From Streptomyces antimycoticus (GTDB lineage Bacteria; Actinomycetota; Actinomycetes; Streptomycetales; Streptomycetaceae): a stretch of DNA of 64,000 bases. Positions 54,839 through 63,422 of the stretch are shown here, piece after piece (the first letter of the stretch is position 1; each line of letters begins with the position of its first letter). A program made the translations under genes and the position numbers. The stretch is from assembly GCF_005405925.1 (NCBI RefSeq), contig NZ_BJHV01000001.1, positions 8,804,001 through 8,868,000 on the forward strand, given 5' to 3'. The notes beneath the pieces were generated by a model. That model did not search any database. It was not told the DNA's origin and was given only the letters and a program-made list of their open reading frames with translations.

Positions 54839-55513
54839 TCAGTTGCCCCAGCGGGACGAACGGCAGGCGTGCTCCAGCCGGGTCCGGCCGAAGGTCTCGC
54901 GTTCGCGGAGGAATTCGCCGGGAATCGTGTACCGGGGTGCGTTCGTCGGGTTCTTCGCGGCCTGCGTGACGATCGCGTCGGTGAGTGAGCGGATCATGTC
55001 CAGCCGTGGATAGGCGGCGTGCATGGCGTCGGCCTGCTCATCGGTGACGGCGTCGACGTGGCCGGCACCCAGTGGGCCGCCGAAGTCGAGCGCGACGCCT
55101 TCGCGGACGAGCACGCACAGCGTGCCGTGGCGTTCCGCGATACCCGGTGAGGTGTGCAGGGCGATGGCCTGCCAGACCTGGTCGGCGTCGGCCGCGGGCA
55201 GTCCGCGTTCGATGAGGAACGCGGCGGCCCGGTCGGCGCCTTCGACCTCGAACCGCTGGCTGTGCGGGCCGTCCGGCGCCACGCCGAGGTCGTGCATCGC
55301 GCACGCGGCGAACAACAGGTCGTCGTGGTAGTCGTGGCCGACGGCCAGGCCGAGGCGGCCGGCCACCAGCCGGGCGAACAGATAGCTGCGGAGGCTGTGG
55401 TTGAACACGGACGGCGTTTCCACCGGTCGGATGAAGTTCACGACGGCGTCGGCAAGCGATGTGCCGGGCAGCGTGATCAGGTCGGCGGTCGCCTCGTGGG
55501 GAGATCCGGTCAT
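54839..55513 (-). CDS. HD-domain hydrolase (cyanamide-hydratase-like)
   Basis: 224 aa from ATG 55513. Metal ligands: SVFNHSLRSYLFARL (first His), then the HD pair in AACAMHDLGVAPDGPHSQRF and the later His in AIALHTSPGIAERHG. This order matches small HD proteins annotated as cyanamide hydratase-like or phosphohydrolase. Its neighbours are RidA and a divergent GlxA-type regulator, suggesting a small inducible detoxification operon for a nitrogenous compound. The substrate is not deducible. Confidence 0.85.
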   Translation of the reverse strand: MTGSPHEATADLITLPGTSLADAVVNFIRPVETPSVFNHSLRSYLFARLVAGRLGLAVGHDYHDDLLFAACAMHDLGVAPDGPHSQRFEVEGADRAAAFLIERGLPAADADQVWQAIALHTSPGIAERHGTLCVLVREGVALDFGGPLGAGHVDAVTDEQADAMHAAYPRLDMIRSLTDAIVTQAAKNPTNAPRYTIPGEFLRERETFGRTRLEHACRSSRWGN

Positions 55514-55584
55514 GTCCTCAGCCTGGCCGCGACCGCTCTGACCTGGCGAGAGGCAAAATTTCCTTACTTCGATAGAATCTTGCC

Positions 55585-56574
55585 ATGACAGTGCATCGAG
55601 TCGCGGTCCTGGCGCTGGACGGGGTCACCCCGCTCGACCTGGCGATCCCGACGCAGATCTTCACCACCCGGCCGGAAACCCCTTATGAGATGACCCTGTG
55701 CGCGCTGGACGCGAAGGTGGTCACCAGCGCGGGCTTCGCCCTGGTCGCCGACGGGGACCTGGAGCAGGTGCGCACCGCCGACACCGTGGTCGTGCCGGGA
55801 TTCGAACCGATCCTCCAGCTGCCGGACGCCGTGCTGGACACGCTGGCCGGGGCCCGCGACCGAGGCACGCGTGTGGTGTCGATCTGCACGGGCGCCTTCG
55901 CACTGGCCGCGGCGGGCGTGTTGGACGGGCTGCACGCCACGACCCACTGGAAGCACCTCGACGAGTTCGAGCGGGGCTTCCCGGCCGTCGAGGTCGACCG
56001 CGATGTGCTCTACGTCGACGAGGGCGACGTGCTCACGTCGGCCGGGGTGTGCTGCGGCATCGACCTGTGCCTGCACCTCGTGCGCCGCGACCTGGGGGCG
56101 GTGGTGGCCAACGAGATCGCCCGCGGTCTGGTGGCCGCCCCCCACCGGGACGGTGGGCAGGCCCAGTACGTGCCCGCTCCCGTCGCGGTGGCCGGTGAGG
56201 CGTCACTTTCCGGTACCCGGGGATGGGCCCTGCACCGGCTCGGCGAGCCGCTCACGCTGCGCGTGCTCGCCCGGCACGCGGGTCTCTCACAGCGCACCTT
56301 CATGCGCCGGTTCACCGAGGAGACGGGTACGACCCCATTGCAGTGGTTGCAGGGCGCCCGCCTCAGCAGGGCGCGGGAACTGCTGGAAACCACGGACCAT
56401 CCGATGGATCGGGTGGCGCGGGACTGCGGACTGGGCACGGCGGCCAACCTGCGGCTGCACTTCCGGCGGGCACTGGGCACCACCCCCACCGCCTACCGCC
56501 GCACCTTCGGGCGCTCTGTCAAGTGCGATGTGTTGGGGCGTAGTCGGGCGCCGGAACAGGGGCCTGTCCGGTGA
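55585..56574 (+). CDS. GlxA-family AraC regulator with DJ-1/PfpI domain
   Basis: 329 aa from ATG 55585. Residues 1-180 are a DJ-1/PfpI amidotransferase-like domain, with VVSICTGAFALAAAGVLDG carrying the elbow cysteine and TTHWKHLDEFERGFP. Residues about 215-310 hold the AraC DNA-binding pair: LRVLARHAGLSQRTFMRRFT and MDRVARDCGLGTAANLRLHF. The domain probably senses a small molecule. Divergent from the HD-RidA operon with a 71-bp gap, so that operon is the likely target. Confidence 0.9.
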   Translation: MTVHRVAVLALDGVTPLDLAIPTQIFTTRPETPYEMTLCALDAKVVTSAGFALVADGDLEQVRTADTVVVPGFEPILQLPDAVLDTLAGARDRGTRVVSICTGAFALAAAGVLDGLHATTHWKHLDEFERGFPAVEVDRDVLYVDEGDVLTSAGVCCGIDLCLHLVRRDLGAVVANEIARGLVAAPHRDGGQAQYVPAPVAVAGEASLSGTRGWALHRLGEPLTLRVLARHAGLSQRTFMRRFTEETGTTPLQWLQGARLSRARELLETTDHPMDRVARDCGLGTAANLRLHFRRALGTTPTAYRRTFGRSVKCDVLGRSRAPEQGPVR

Positions 56575-56584
56575 CCGCGTGGCG

Positions 56585-57058
56585 TCACAGGTGCTCTGTC
56601 TCCGGGGGGAGTGGGTCGAGCACGGGGTTGGTGAGGTGCTGGTAGATGATCGAGGTGCGGAAGTTGACGATCTCCCGGCGGTTGGTGAACTGGTCCAGGA
56701 GGAAAGCGTGCAGGTGGTCGATGTCCTGGGCCGTGATGTGGACGAGGAAGTCGTCGCTGCCGGCCATCGTGTAGACGGAGACCACCTCTGGTAGCTGGGT
56801 CACCGACCGCTCGAAGTCGGCGACGACATCCCGGCGCAGCGGCCGGACCTGCGTGAAGACCATCGCCTGCACGGAGCGGTTGAGTGCCCGCAGCGAGACT
56901 TGGGCCCGGTAGCCCTGGATGATGCCGCGCTTGTGCAGCAGCCTGGTGCGTTCGAGGCAGGTGGAGGGGGCGATACCGAGCTTCTCGGCGAGGGCCCGGT
57001 TGGACAGCCGACCATCGGCCTGCAGATGGTGCACGATCGCCGAATCAAGTTCATCCAT
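56585..57058 (-). CDS. Lrp/AsnC-family regulator
   Basis: 157 aa from ATG 57058. N-terminal helix-turn-helix: SAIVHHLQADGRLSNRALAE and KLGIAPSTCLERTRLL. The C-terminal RAM domain (ligand binding and octamer formation) includes VVSVYTMAGSDDFLVHITAQ. Divergent from the amino acid dehydrogenase gene across 78 bp, a standard arrangement in which the Lrp protein senses the amino acid and controls the dehydrogenase. Confidence 0.92.
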   Translation of the reverse strand: MDELDSAIVHHLQADGRLSNRALAEKLGIAPSTCLERTRLLHKRGIIQGYRAQVSLRALNRSVQAMVFTQVRPLRRDVVADFERSVTQLPEVVSVYTMAGSDDFLVHITAQDIDHLHAFLLDQFTNRREIVNFRTSIIYQHLTNPVLDPLPPETEHL

Positions 57059-57136
57059 GACTGCCTCCTGGATCGCGACGCCGAATGTACTTCGGCGTCA
57101 CGTCAACCGTTCCGTGCATCAGCCTAGCTTCGGGGC

Positions 57137-58180
57137 ATGAGCCAAGCACTTGCACATGAAGACGTGGTCATTCGACGCGGACGCCGTTCTGGGCTGGCGC
57201 TGATCGTGGCGGTCCACTCCCGCGCCCTGGGCCCGGCGGTCGGCGGCTGCCGACTGCGCCGCTACGCCACCTGGCAGCATGGCCTGGCCGACGCGCTGCG
57301 CCTGTCGGAGGCGATGACCTACAAGGCCGCGGTGGCCGGTCTGGACTTCGGCGGCGGCAAGAGCGTGATCGCCCTCGACAACGACACCGCACTCACCCCA
57401 CCGTTGCGCGAGGCCGCACTGGAGGATCTGGGCGAGCTGATCGCCTCCTTCCAGGGTTCGTACCGCACCGGCCCCGACGTCGGCACCGGCCCCGAGGACA
57501 TGGTGGTCCTGCGGCGCTTCTCGCCCTACGCGTACTGCGCGCCCGAGGAGCACGGCGGTACCGGCAATTCCGGAGGCCCGACCGCCGCCGGCGTCCTGGC
57601 GGCCCTGCGCGCCGGTGCGCGGCGGGTATTCGGCGACGCCTCCTGCACCGGACGGACCGTGGTGATCAGCGGCTTCGGGTCGGTGGGCAGCGGTGTTGCC
57701 GCCGGCCTGGCCGCTGAGGGCGCGCATGTCGTCGTGTCGGACCTGGAAGCCTCCCGTAAGGAGACGGCGCTGGCGAGCGGGTACGGATGGGTCGAGCCCG
57801 GTCAGGCCCTGTCCGCACCGGCCGACATACTGGTCCCGGCCGCCGTCGGCGGTGTACTCGACGACGTGACCGTCCCGCAGATCACCGCGCGCCTGGTCGT
57901 CGGCCCGGCGAACAACCAGCTCACCGAGGAGCGCGTGGCCGATGTCCTCGCGGAGCGGGGCATCGTCTGGGTGCCCGACTATGTCGCCAGTGCCGGCGGT
58001 ATCGCCTACGCCCTGAGCCGGGAGTCGGAGGGCTACAGCCACGCGGCCGCGCAGAAGCGGGTGGAGGACATCGGCGAGACCGTGACCCGCATCCTTGACC
58101 TGGCGCTCGCGACCGGCACCACCCCGCTGCGGGCGGCCCAGCAGATCGCCGAACGCCGACTGGCGTCCCCGGCCTCGTAG
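57137..58180 (+). CDS. Leu/Val/Phe-type amino acid dehydrogenase
   Basis: 347 aa from ATG 57137. The N-terminal domain has LRLSEAMTYKAAVAGLDFGG with the GGGKSVI catalytic lysine; DVGTGPEDM is the dinucleotide-side loop. The Rossmann domain starts VVISGFGSVGSGVAAGLAAE. PANNQLTEE and the C-terminal VPDYVASAGGIAYAL are conserved. It deaminates a branched-chain or aromatic amino acid with NAD. It differs from the Streptomyces housekeeping valine dehydrogenase at the N-terminus, so it is probably a paralogue under the divergent Lrp protein. Confidence 0.9.
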   Translation: MSQALAHEDVVIRRGRRSGLALIVAVHSRALGPAVGGCRLRRYATWQHGLADALRLSEAMTYKAAVAGLDFGGGKSVIALDNDTALTPPLREAALEDLGELIASFQGSYRTGPDVGTGPEDMVVLRRFSPYAYCAPEEHGGTGNSGGPTAAGVLAALRAGARRVFGDASCTGRTVVISGFGSVGSGVAAGLAAEGAHVVVSDLEASRKETALASGYGWVEPGQALSAPADILVPAAVGGVLDDVTVPQITARLVVGPANNQLTEERVADVLAERGIVWVPDYVASAGGIAYALSRESEGYSHAAAQKRVEDIGETVTRILDLALATGTTPLRAAQQIAERRLASPAS

Positions 58181-58370
58181 GCCCAGGACGCCTGCAAGGC
58201 CGGAAACGGTGTCCTACGGTCACCGGCGTCTATGGCACCTCCGTCCCCAGCCCGGCCACGGCAGGCGACGAACTCGTCAACGTGCTCGACCGCCGCGACG
58301 GCGGCCGCCTGTCGTGGTGGAGTCACGCAGTGACCGATTGAGTCGATCGCGGTTTCGTGGGTCGCAGGCC

Positions 58371-58784
58371 TCAGGTCTCAGCAGGGCCGGCCTCGCTGGT
58401 CGGCGCGGCGGCAACCGCCTCCAACAAGGGCCAGCCATCGACCTCCACCACCTGCCGTTCCCCCGGCTGCCAACCGCGGGCCGACGCCGCGTCGAGCAGG
58501 GCCCGGACGGCGCCCGGTTCGTGCACGTTCAGGGAGCCGCCCCGGACGTACCCCACGTCCCCGGAGCCCATGGGGAACCCGCCCGGGACGTACCGGCCCG
58601 GGCCCTCGGCGAAGACGATGCGCAGCGGGGCGCCGGTGCCGGCCGGCTGCGGGTACAGCGTGAGGGTCTGGCGGCAGGCAGTGGGTCGGCCATTGTCCAG
58701 CACGCGGTGACTGTGGCGCAGCGTCCACAGGTACGCGCGCTCGTCGGCGACCAGGCGGCGTGGCTTCTTCGGATGGCGGGGCAC
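58371..58784 (-). CDS. Hypothetical protein
   Basis: 137 aa from GTG 58784 (VPRHPKKPRRLVADERAYLW); the frame is open to 58901. The basic N-terminus is followed by LRHSHRVLDNGRPTACRQTL and a beta-rich core ending EVDGWPLLEAVAAA. I recognise similar Streptomyces proteins of unknown function beginning with the same PRHPKKPRRLV motif. No signal peptide. No good Shine-Dalgarno upstream. Isolated among gene fragments. Confidence 0.55.
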   Translation of the reverse strand: MPRHPKKPRRLVADERAYLWTLRHSHRVLDNGRPTACRQTLTLYPQPAGTGAPLRIVFAEGPGRYVPGGFPMGSGDVGYVRGGSLNVHEPGAVRALLDAASARGWQPGERQVVEVDGWPLLEAVAAAPTSEAGPAET

Positions 58785-59107
58785 GGAGACGAGGGTACGA
58801 GGCTGCGGCGCCGTCACGAAGATCCCGGAGACGGTGTGGTGCCCGAAGTGCGGAATGCACCTCCGCGACCGGGGCATCCAGGAACTCGTCCGCGCGTTCA
58901 AGCGTGCCTAAAAGCTGTCCCGAAGGTGACCTTCCAGATCTCGCAACCTGATCCGGAAGGCCCACACACGGGAGTTGTGGACGCCGGCTCCCGTTGGCCC
59001 GGCTGGGAGAGGACGCTGTGCCTCGCGGCCCGCTGGCGGAGTGCCTGGACGGTGGGTCTCGGAGTCACGGGGTCCGGTTGCGCGCCTCATCGTCCACACC
59101 AGATGCA
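58785..59107. other. Region with a zinc-ribbon-like fragment
   Basis: The plus strand at about 58815-58911 reads GCGAVTKIPETVWCPKCGMH then LRDRGIQELVRAFKRA and a stop, a two-cysteine-pair ribbon that could be the tail of a lost gene. Beyond it, 58912-59107, I see no supported gene. Confidence 0.3.
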
Positions 59108-59722
59108 TCAGGTGGTCAGGTCGGCGCTGATCAGCCAGATGTGTTCGCAGGTCGAAGATGCCTTTTGCAACTCGTCGCGGGATTCCTGCGAGGCGTGGTA
59201 GAAGGTCCGCTCGATCATCCAGCACAGGGCGCGTGCCATCGCTGACGCTTGCTCTGGTTCGGTGCCGGCCTCAACGCCGGCTCGTTCCAGGACGGCGGTG
59301 ATGGCCGTGATGAACAAGTCAGCCGTGTGGCTCCACAGCTCGCCGATCTCCGGCACGGTCAACGACAGGTCGATCGCCGTGCGCATGACCAGGCCGTGCT
59401 CAGCCCACAGCTCAACCGTGCGCTGCATGGCTGCTGCGATGGCCTGGCGCGGCTCGTCGGTCTGCGCAGTGGCCCGGGACCGCTCCCACAGGTGCTCAAC
59501 GGTCCGGGCCACGAGTGCCGTGACCGCTTCTTGTTTGGAGCCGAAGTAGAAGTACAGGGCGCCGCGTGTGATGCCGGCGCCCTGGGCGATGTCGCCGACG
59601 GTCATGGCGTCGTAGCCCTTTTGCGCGAGCAGAGCTTCGCAGGTGTCCAGAATGGCCCGCTCTCGGACATCGCCCTTGCGTTCGGTGGCGCGCCGGCTTC
59701 GCGCGGGGTGGTGGCTGGGCAT
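59108..59722 (-). CDS. TetR-family regulator (EthR-like)
   Basis: 204 aa from ATG 59722, overlapping the SDR stop (ATGA). The DNA-binding part reads RAILDTCEALLAQKGYDAMT and IAQGAGITRGALYFYFGSKQ. The C-terminal domain, with ELWAEHGLVMRTAIDLSL and CWMIERTFYHASQ, fits the EthR-type family. As second gene of an SDR-tetR operon it is probably its autoregulator, acting at the palindrome near 60.65 kb. Confidence 0.9.
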   Translation of the reverse strand: MPSHHPARSRRATERKGDVRERAILDTCEALLAQKGYDAMTVGDIAQGAGITRGALYFYFGSKQEAVTALVARTVEHLWERSRATAQTDEPRQAIAAAMQRTVELWAEHGLVMRTAIDLSLTVPEIGELWSHTADLFITAITAVLERAGVEAGTEPEQASAMARALCWMIERTFYHASQESRDELQKASSTCEHIWLISADLTT

Positions 59723-60570
59723 CAGAGCTGGGCTCCCTCGGCAAAGTCGGTCGTACGAGAGAGGGGCTCCCATACGCGGATGTCCTCGTCCACGGCCGTG
59801 CGCGCGGCGGTGACCAGTCGCAGCGCGTCCGAGCCCAGGACGAGGTGGGCCGGCGGCTGGTCGACCGACGTGATGTGCACGACGGCGTCCCCGGCCTTGG
59901 CCGGATCGCCCAACTGGTTCCCGCTGGCCTTCTGCCGCGCTTCCCGGATGGGGGTGAACAGCTCGTCGTAGTCGTCGATGGACCGCACCGCGCGTGTCAT
60001 GGACCGTCCGGCCCAGTCGGTGCGGAAGGAGCCGGGCTCGATCGCCGTCACGTGGATCCCGAACTGTGCGACCTCCTTGCCCAGTGCTTCCAGGATGCCT
60101 TCCAGGGCGAACTTGCTGCCGCAGTAGGCGGACATGCCGGGCACGGCCATGAGCCCGCCCATGGAGGTGACGGCCATCAGGTGTCCGCGGCGGCGCCGGC
60201 GCATGTGGGGCAGGGCTGCCTGCAGGGTGGCCACTGCCCCGAAGACGTTGACCTCGAACTGCCGCCGCACCTCGGCCAGCGGGGTTTCCTCGAAGGTGCC
60301 CTCCAGGCCGTAGCCGGCGTTGGCGACGACGACATCCAAAGGACCGACGCTCTGCTCCACCTCCGCGACCACACTCGAGACGGCGTCGCCGTCAGTCACA
60401 TCCAGGATGCGGCCGTGAGCGTACCCGGGTTTCAGTCCTTCGAAGGCCCGCAGGTCCTCCTCGGAGCGGACCGTTCCAACGACGGTGTGCCCGGCGGTCA
60501 GGGCGGCCTGGGCGAAGGCACGGCCGAGGCCCGTGCTGACGCCGGTGATGAGCCACTTCTGCTGCTGCAC
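59722..60570 (-). CDS. SDR (oxidoreductase, retinol-dehydrogenase-like)
   Basis: 282 aa from ATG 60570. KWLITGVSTGLGRAFAQAAL, VVANAGYGLEGTF, VTSMGGLMAVPGMSAYCGSK with the catalytic YxxxK and IEPGSFRTDWAG are visible. TGVSTGLG with an extended C-terminus (VLGSDALRLVTAARTAVDED) marks the long single-domain SDR subgroup common in actinobacteria. First gene of the SDR-TetR operon. Likely a xenobiotic-inducible reductase. Confidence 0.9.
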   Translation of the reverse strand: MQQQKWLITGVSTGLGRAFAQAALTAGHTVVGTVRSEEDLRAFEGLKPGYAHGRILDVTDGDAVSSVVAEVEQSVGPLDVVVANAGYGLEGTFEETPLAEVRRQFEVNVFGAVATLQAALPHMRRRRRGHLMAVTSMGGLMAVPGMSAYCGSKFALEGILEALGKEVAQFGIHVTAIEPGSFRTDWAGRSMTRAVRSIDDYDELFTPIREARQKASGNQLGDPAKAGDAVVHITSVDQPPAHLVLGSDALRLVTAARTAVDEDIRVWEPLSRTTDFAEGAQL

Positions 60571-60643
60571 TGTTCCTCCAGAAAAGTCTCACGAGGAGCT
60601 GGACTGCCCCCTCACCCGCAAAGTCTACACCGTGTCGGTATTA

Positions 60644-60662
60644 ATCAACGTGATGTTGATTC
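60644..60662. promoter_or_regulatory. Palindromic operator for the SDR-TetR operon
   Basis: AATCAAC-GTGAT-GTTGATT has perfect 7-bp arms and a 5-bp spacer, about 75 bp upstream of the SDR start; a typical TetR operator shape. Confidence 0.65.
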
Positions 60663-60745
60663 TGTCGCCTCCAGCGGCACCATGCTCAGCCGAGGTCAAT
60701 CCGGCCCCTCACCGACCGGCTCGCCTCGGCTGAAACGATCACGGT

Positions 60746-61155
60746 GTGGGTGGAGTGATCACGGCATCGGTGCCGTCCTGGACAGGGCCCTTTACGGGGC
60801 TGAGCCCGCGCTGCTTCGGCAAGTTGGCAGCCGCGGTACGACGTGAGCAAGCCGCGGATCGACCGCGCGGCCGACCTTGGAGTCTGTCGCTGGAGGATCG
60901 CGTCCTGCTGGTCAGGGCGTACCGGCGCACAAACGTGACCATGCGCCAGCCGGCGCCGCTGTTCGGGATCTCCATGTCGGCCGCAGACCGCATCATTGAC
61001 CACATGTACACCAGCGGATCAGGGCTCGCGTTGAGCGCGTCTTCGCACGCATGAAGAGCTGGAAGATCCTTCGCGACTGCCGCCTCAAAGGCGACGGCGT
61101 CTATCACGCCATGCTCCGCATTGCCCGCCTTCATAACTTCACCTTCGCCGGATAG
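60746..61155 (+). pseudogene. IS5-family transposase remnant with internal deletion
   Basis: The N-terminal part (FGKLAAAVRREQAADRPRGR, then VTMRQPAPLFGISMSAADRI) is joined, out of frame near 61.02 kb, to the C-terminal part (RVERVFARMKSWKILRDCRL to LHNFTFAG and a stop). The central catalytic domain with the first two Asp residues is gone. It parallels the intact IS5-type transposase at 62.4-63.2 kb on the other strand but is clearly diverged, so it is an older insertion. Confidence 0.8.
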
Positions 61156-61216
61156 AGGGCCCCAGAGTCGGTGAGCCGTGCCCGAATGCGCGAGAAGATC
61201 ACTTACGGGACAGGGC

Positions 61217-62352
61217 TTACTGATCTTTTCGTAAGTTCGGTGGGTGTGGTGGGTGGATGGTCAGGCCGGTGTGGGCGAGAAAGGACCATGGCAGTCGGGG
61301 GTTGGCGTTGATGCGGTGGATGCCTTGTTCGGTGGCGTCGGCGACATCGGCGAGGTGGTCGCCGGCGAGGTTGGCGAGTTCACGCTTCTTGAGCGAGGAC
61401 CACAGCAGTTCCACCGGGTTCAGCTCGGGAGCGTAGGCGGGTAATCGTTCCAGGGTTAGCCAGTCCTGTTCGGCGACCCAGGCGCGCATCGCCCGGCTCC
61501 AGTGGGCGGACAGGCCGTCCCAGACCAGCACCACTTGCTCGCCGCGGTAGAACACCTTCATCTGCTCCAGGACCTCGATGAGCGCGGTGGTGTCGTAGCT
61601 GCCGGGCTTGAGGTGGAAGCACAGACGGGCCCCGCGTTCGGGATCGGTGGAGTGATAGCCCAGGGCCCCGGCCATCGACGCCCGCTTCCAGTTCAGGCGG
61701 TGCCGCAGCAGCGGGGTCCGGCCACGGGGTGCGTAGGTGCGGCGGATCTGAGGCAGCAGGGAGACACCTGATTCGTCGAGGAACACGATCCAGGCACGTG
61801 TGTTCACGGCCCCTTTTTGATGCGCGGCCACTCGTGCGCGATCCAGCGGGCGATCTCGGACTCGTCCCGCTCGACCGCCCTCCGCTCGGGACGTTGCAGA
61901 CTCCACCCGAGCCGGCCGGTCAGCAGCCGCCACACCGACGCCCTCGACAACACCACCCCCGTTTTCTGCTCCACGACGGCGCCGACTCGCTCCAGGGTCC
62001 ACAGGTCGGCCTCGAAACCATGAGCCCGGGCACCTCGCGCCAACGCGGCCCGGACCATCTCGACCTGGGCGTCGTCCAGCTTGGGCGGGCGCCCGGTGGC
62101 CGCACGCCGCCGCAGGGCCGAAACGCCGCCTTCCTTCCACACCCGACGCCAACGCCGCACACTCTCGGCACACACACCCACCGCCCGCGCGATCTCCGCA
62201 TTCGAGGCGCCCTCCTCGAACAACTCGACCGCCCGAACACGCCGTGCCTCCGCCAACTGAGGCCGCGACAAAGGAGGAAGAGACGAGCCGGCAGCCGAAG
62301 GCGAGGGTCGATAAGCCACCCCGAAAGCCTCCCACTCGCAAGGCCAGCACAC
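61217..62352 (-). CDS. IS630 transposase, two frames joined by -1 frameshift
   Basis: OrfA (62352 to 61804, 182 aa) carries the helix-turn-helix domain: ASNAEIARAVGVCAESVRRW and later DDAQVEMVRAALARGARAHG. OrfB (about 61825 to 61217) carries the DDE domain: WIVFLDESGVSLLPQIR, VVLVWDGLSAHWSRAM and LPAYAPELNPVELLWSSLKK. The overlap contains A-AAG-GGG near 61806-61815, a slippery site suited to -1 frameshifting, the usual IS630 mode of expression. The stop codon lies inside the terminal repeat. Both parts look intact, so the element may be active. Confidence 0.88.
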
Positions 62353-62378
62353 CCACCGAACTTACGAAAAGATCAGTA
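61218..62378 (-). mobile_element. IS630-family insertion sequence
   Basis: Perfect 32-bp inverted repeats bound the element (61217-61248 and 62348-62379, beginning TTACTGATCTTTTCGTAAGT). It is flanked by TA on both sides (61218-61219 and 62377-62378), the usual IS630/Tc1 target. It encodes a two-frame transposase. The right TA is shared with the neighbouring IS5-type element. Confidence 0.9.
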
Positions 62379-63250
62379 AAGGGTGTTGCAGAAGGCCGTG
62401 ATCAGGCAGGTCGGAGTGGTGATCGGAGGTGTGTGGTCATGCGGCGATGGCGAGGTTGTGCATGCGGGCGACGGCCTGGACGGCGTGGTGGAGGCCGTTG
62501 CCGCGTTGCCGACAGTCGCGGAGGATCTTGTAGTTCTTCATGCGGGAGAAGGTGTGCTCGACGCGGGCGCGGACCTTGCGATGCTGCGCGTTGTCCTCCT
62601 CCTCGCCCTTCAACAGCGGGCGTCCGGGGCGTTTACGGTGCGGGACAATCAGCCCGGTGTTGATATAGGCGCCGTCGCCGAGAACCGTCACGCCCTTGCA
62701 GTGCGCGGCCAGGCCGGAGTCCCGCCAGGCTTTCGCGTCCGCCGTGTTGCCGGGCACCGGCCGGGCCGCGGCCACCACCAGGCGCGTCTCCGCGTCCACG
62801 ATGACCTGCACGTTCGCCGAGCACCGGTAGTTGCGCGAGGATGCTCCGACCTTGCGGTCACGGACCGGGACGAGAGTCCCGTCCACGATCCACAGCCGCT
62901 CGGCGGCATCGGTGGCGGCCCGGGCCGGCTCGAGCGCGAGCAGCGGACCGAGCCGCTGGATCACCCGGCACACCGTCGCCGGTGAGACGCCGAACAGCGG
63001 GGCGAGCTGCCGCATGGTGAGGTTCGTGCGGTAGTACACGGCCACCAGCAGCACCCGCTCGGCCAGCGGCAGCCGCCACGGACGGCCCCAGCCGCAGCCC
63101 TCGCCACCACGTTCCCGGACGGCTTTCAGTAGCCGGCCGAACTGATCGACCCGCAACCCGGTGAACGTCTCCACCCACACCCGCTCGGCCCTCAACACCC
63201 CAGCCATACAGCGGATATGCCCTGATCACGGCCTTCTGCAACACCCTTTA
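62377..63250 (-). mobile_element. IS5-family insertion sequence
   Basis: Inverted repeats of about 28-30 bp (62377-62406 and 63221-63250; core GGGTGTTGCAGAAGGCCGTG) enclose one transposase gene. The ends are flanked by TA (62377-62378 and 63249-63250), which may be the target duplication. Its left TA is also the right TA of the IS630 element. Confidence 0.85.
62437..63207 (-). CDS. IS5-family transposase
   Basis: 256 aa from ATG 63207. N-terminal HARBI/IS5 helical region: FTGLRVDQFGRLLKAVRERG and TMRQLAPLFGVSPATVCRVI. The catalytic residues are complete: LWIVDGTLVPV (first Asp), VTVLGDGAYIN (second Asp) and RARVEHTFSRMKNYKILRDC (Glu). Full-length for the group, with inverted repeats outside; probably functional. 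Confidence 0.92.
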   Translation of the reverse strand: MAGVLRAERVWVETFTGLRVDQFGRLLKAVRERGGEGCGWGRPWRLPLAERVLLVAVYYRTNLTMRQLAPLFGVSPATVCRVIQRLGPLLALEPARAATDAAERLWIVDGTLVPVRDRKVGASSRNYRCSANVQVIVDAETRLVVAAARPVPGNTADAKAWRDSGLAAHCKGVTVLGDGAYINTGLIVPHRKRPGRPLLKGEEEDNAQHRKVRARVEHTFSRMKNYKILRDCRQRGNGLHHAVQAVARMHNLAIAA

Positions 63251-63293
63251 GGCATCGCCGACAGCCAAGGAAAAGCTTTTACGTCGTGCATTT

Positions 63294-63312
63294 GCCTACG
63301 GATTATCGTAGG
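63294..63312. other. Inverted repeat before the PAS-type gene
   Basis: CCTACG-GATTAT-CGTAGG (extended by G/C on each side) lies about 110 bp upstream of the gene at 63.4 kb; it could be an operator or a short terminator. Confidence 0.35.
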
Positions 63313-63422
63313 CGGCCGTTCACCCCCTGCGCCCTTGTTTGGGCGACATGAAGCCCTGTGGAGTCGGAGTAAAATGAATAACGCGTAAGAGGAATCGCTC
63401 GCCGACTGTCAGGGAGCGGCAG

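Noticed and set aside
58230..58341. Short plus-strand coding fragment ending in a stop at 58339-58341
   Set aside because: Reads plausibly (TAGDELVNVLDRRDGGRLSW) but has no start signal or recognised family; too little support to call a gene.
61217..62352. IS630 transposase as a pseudogene
   Set aside because: The frame break coincides with a slippery site and both halves are intact, fitting programmed frameshifting.
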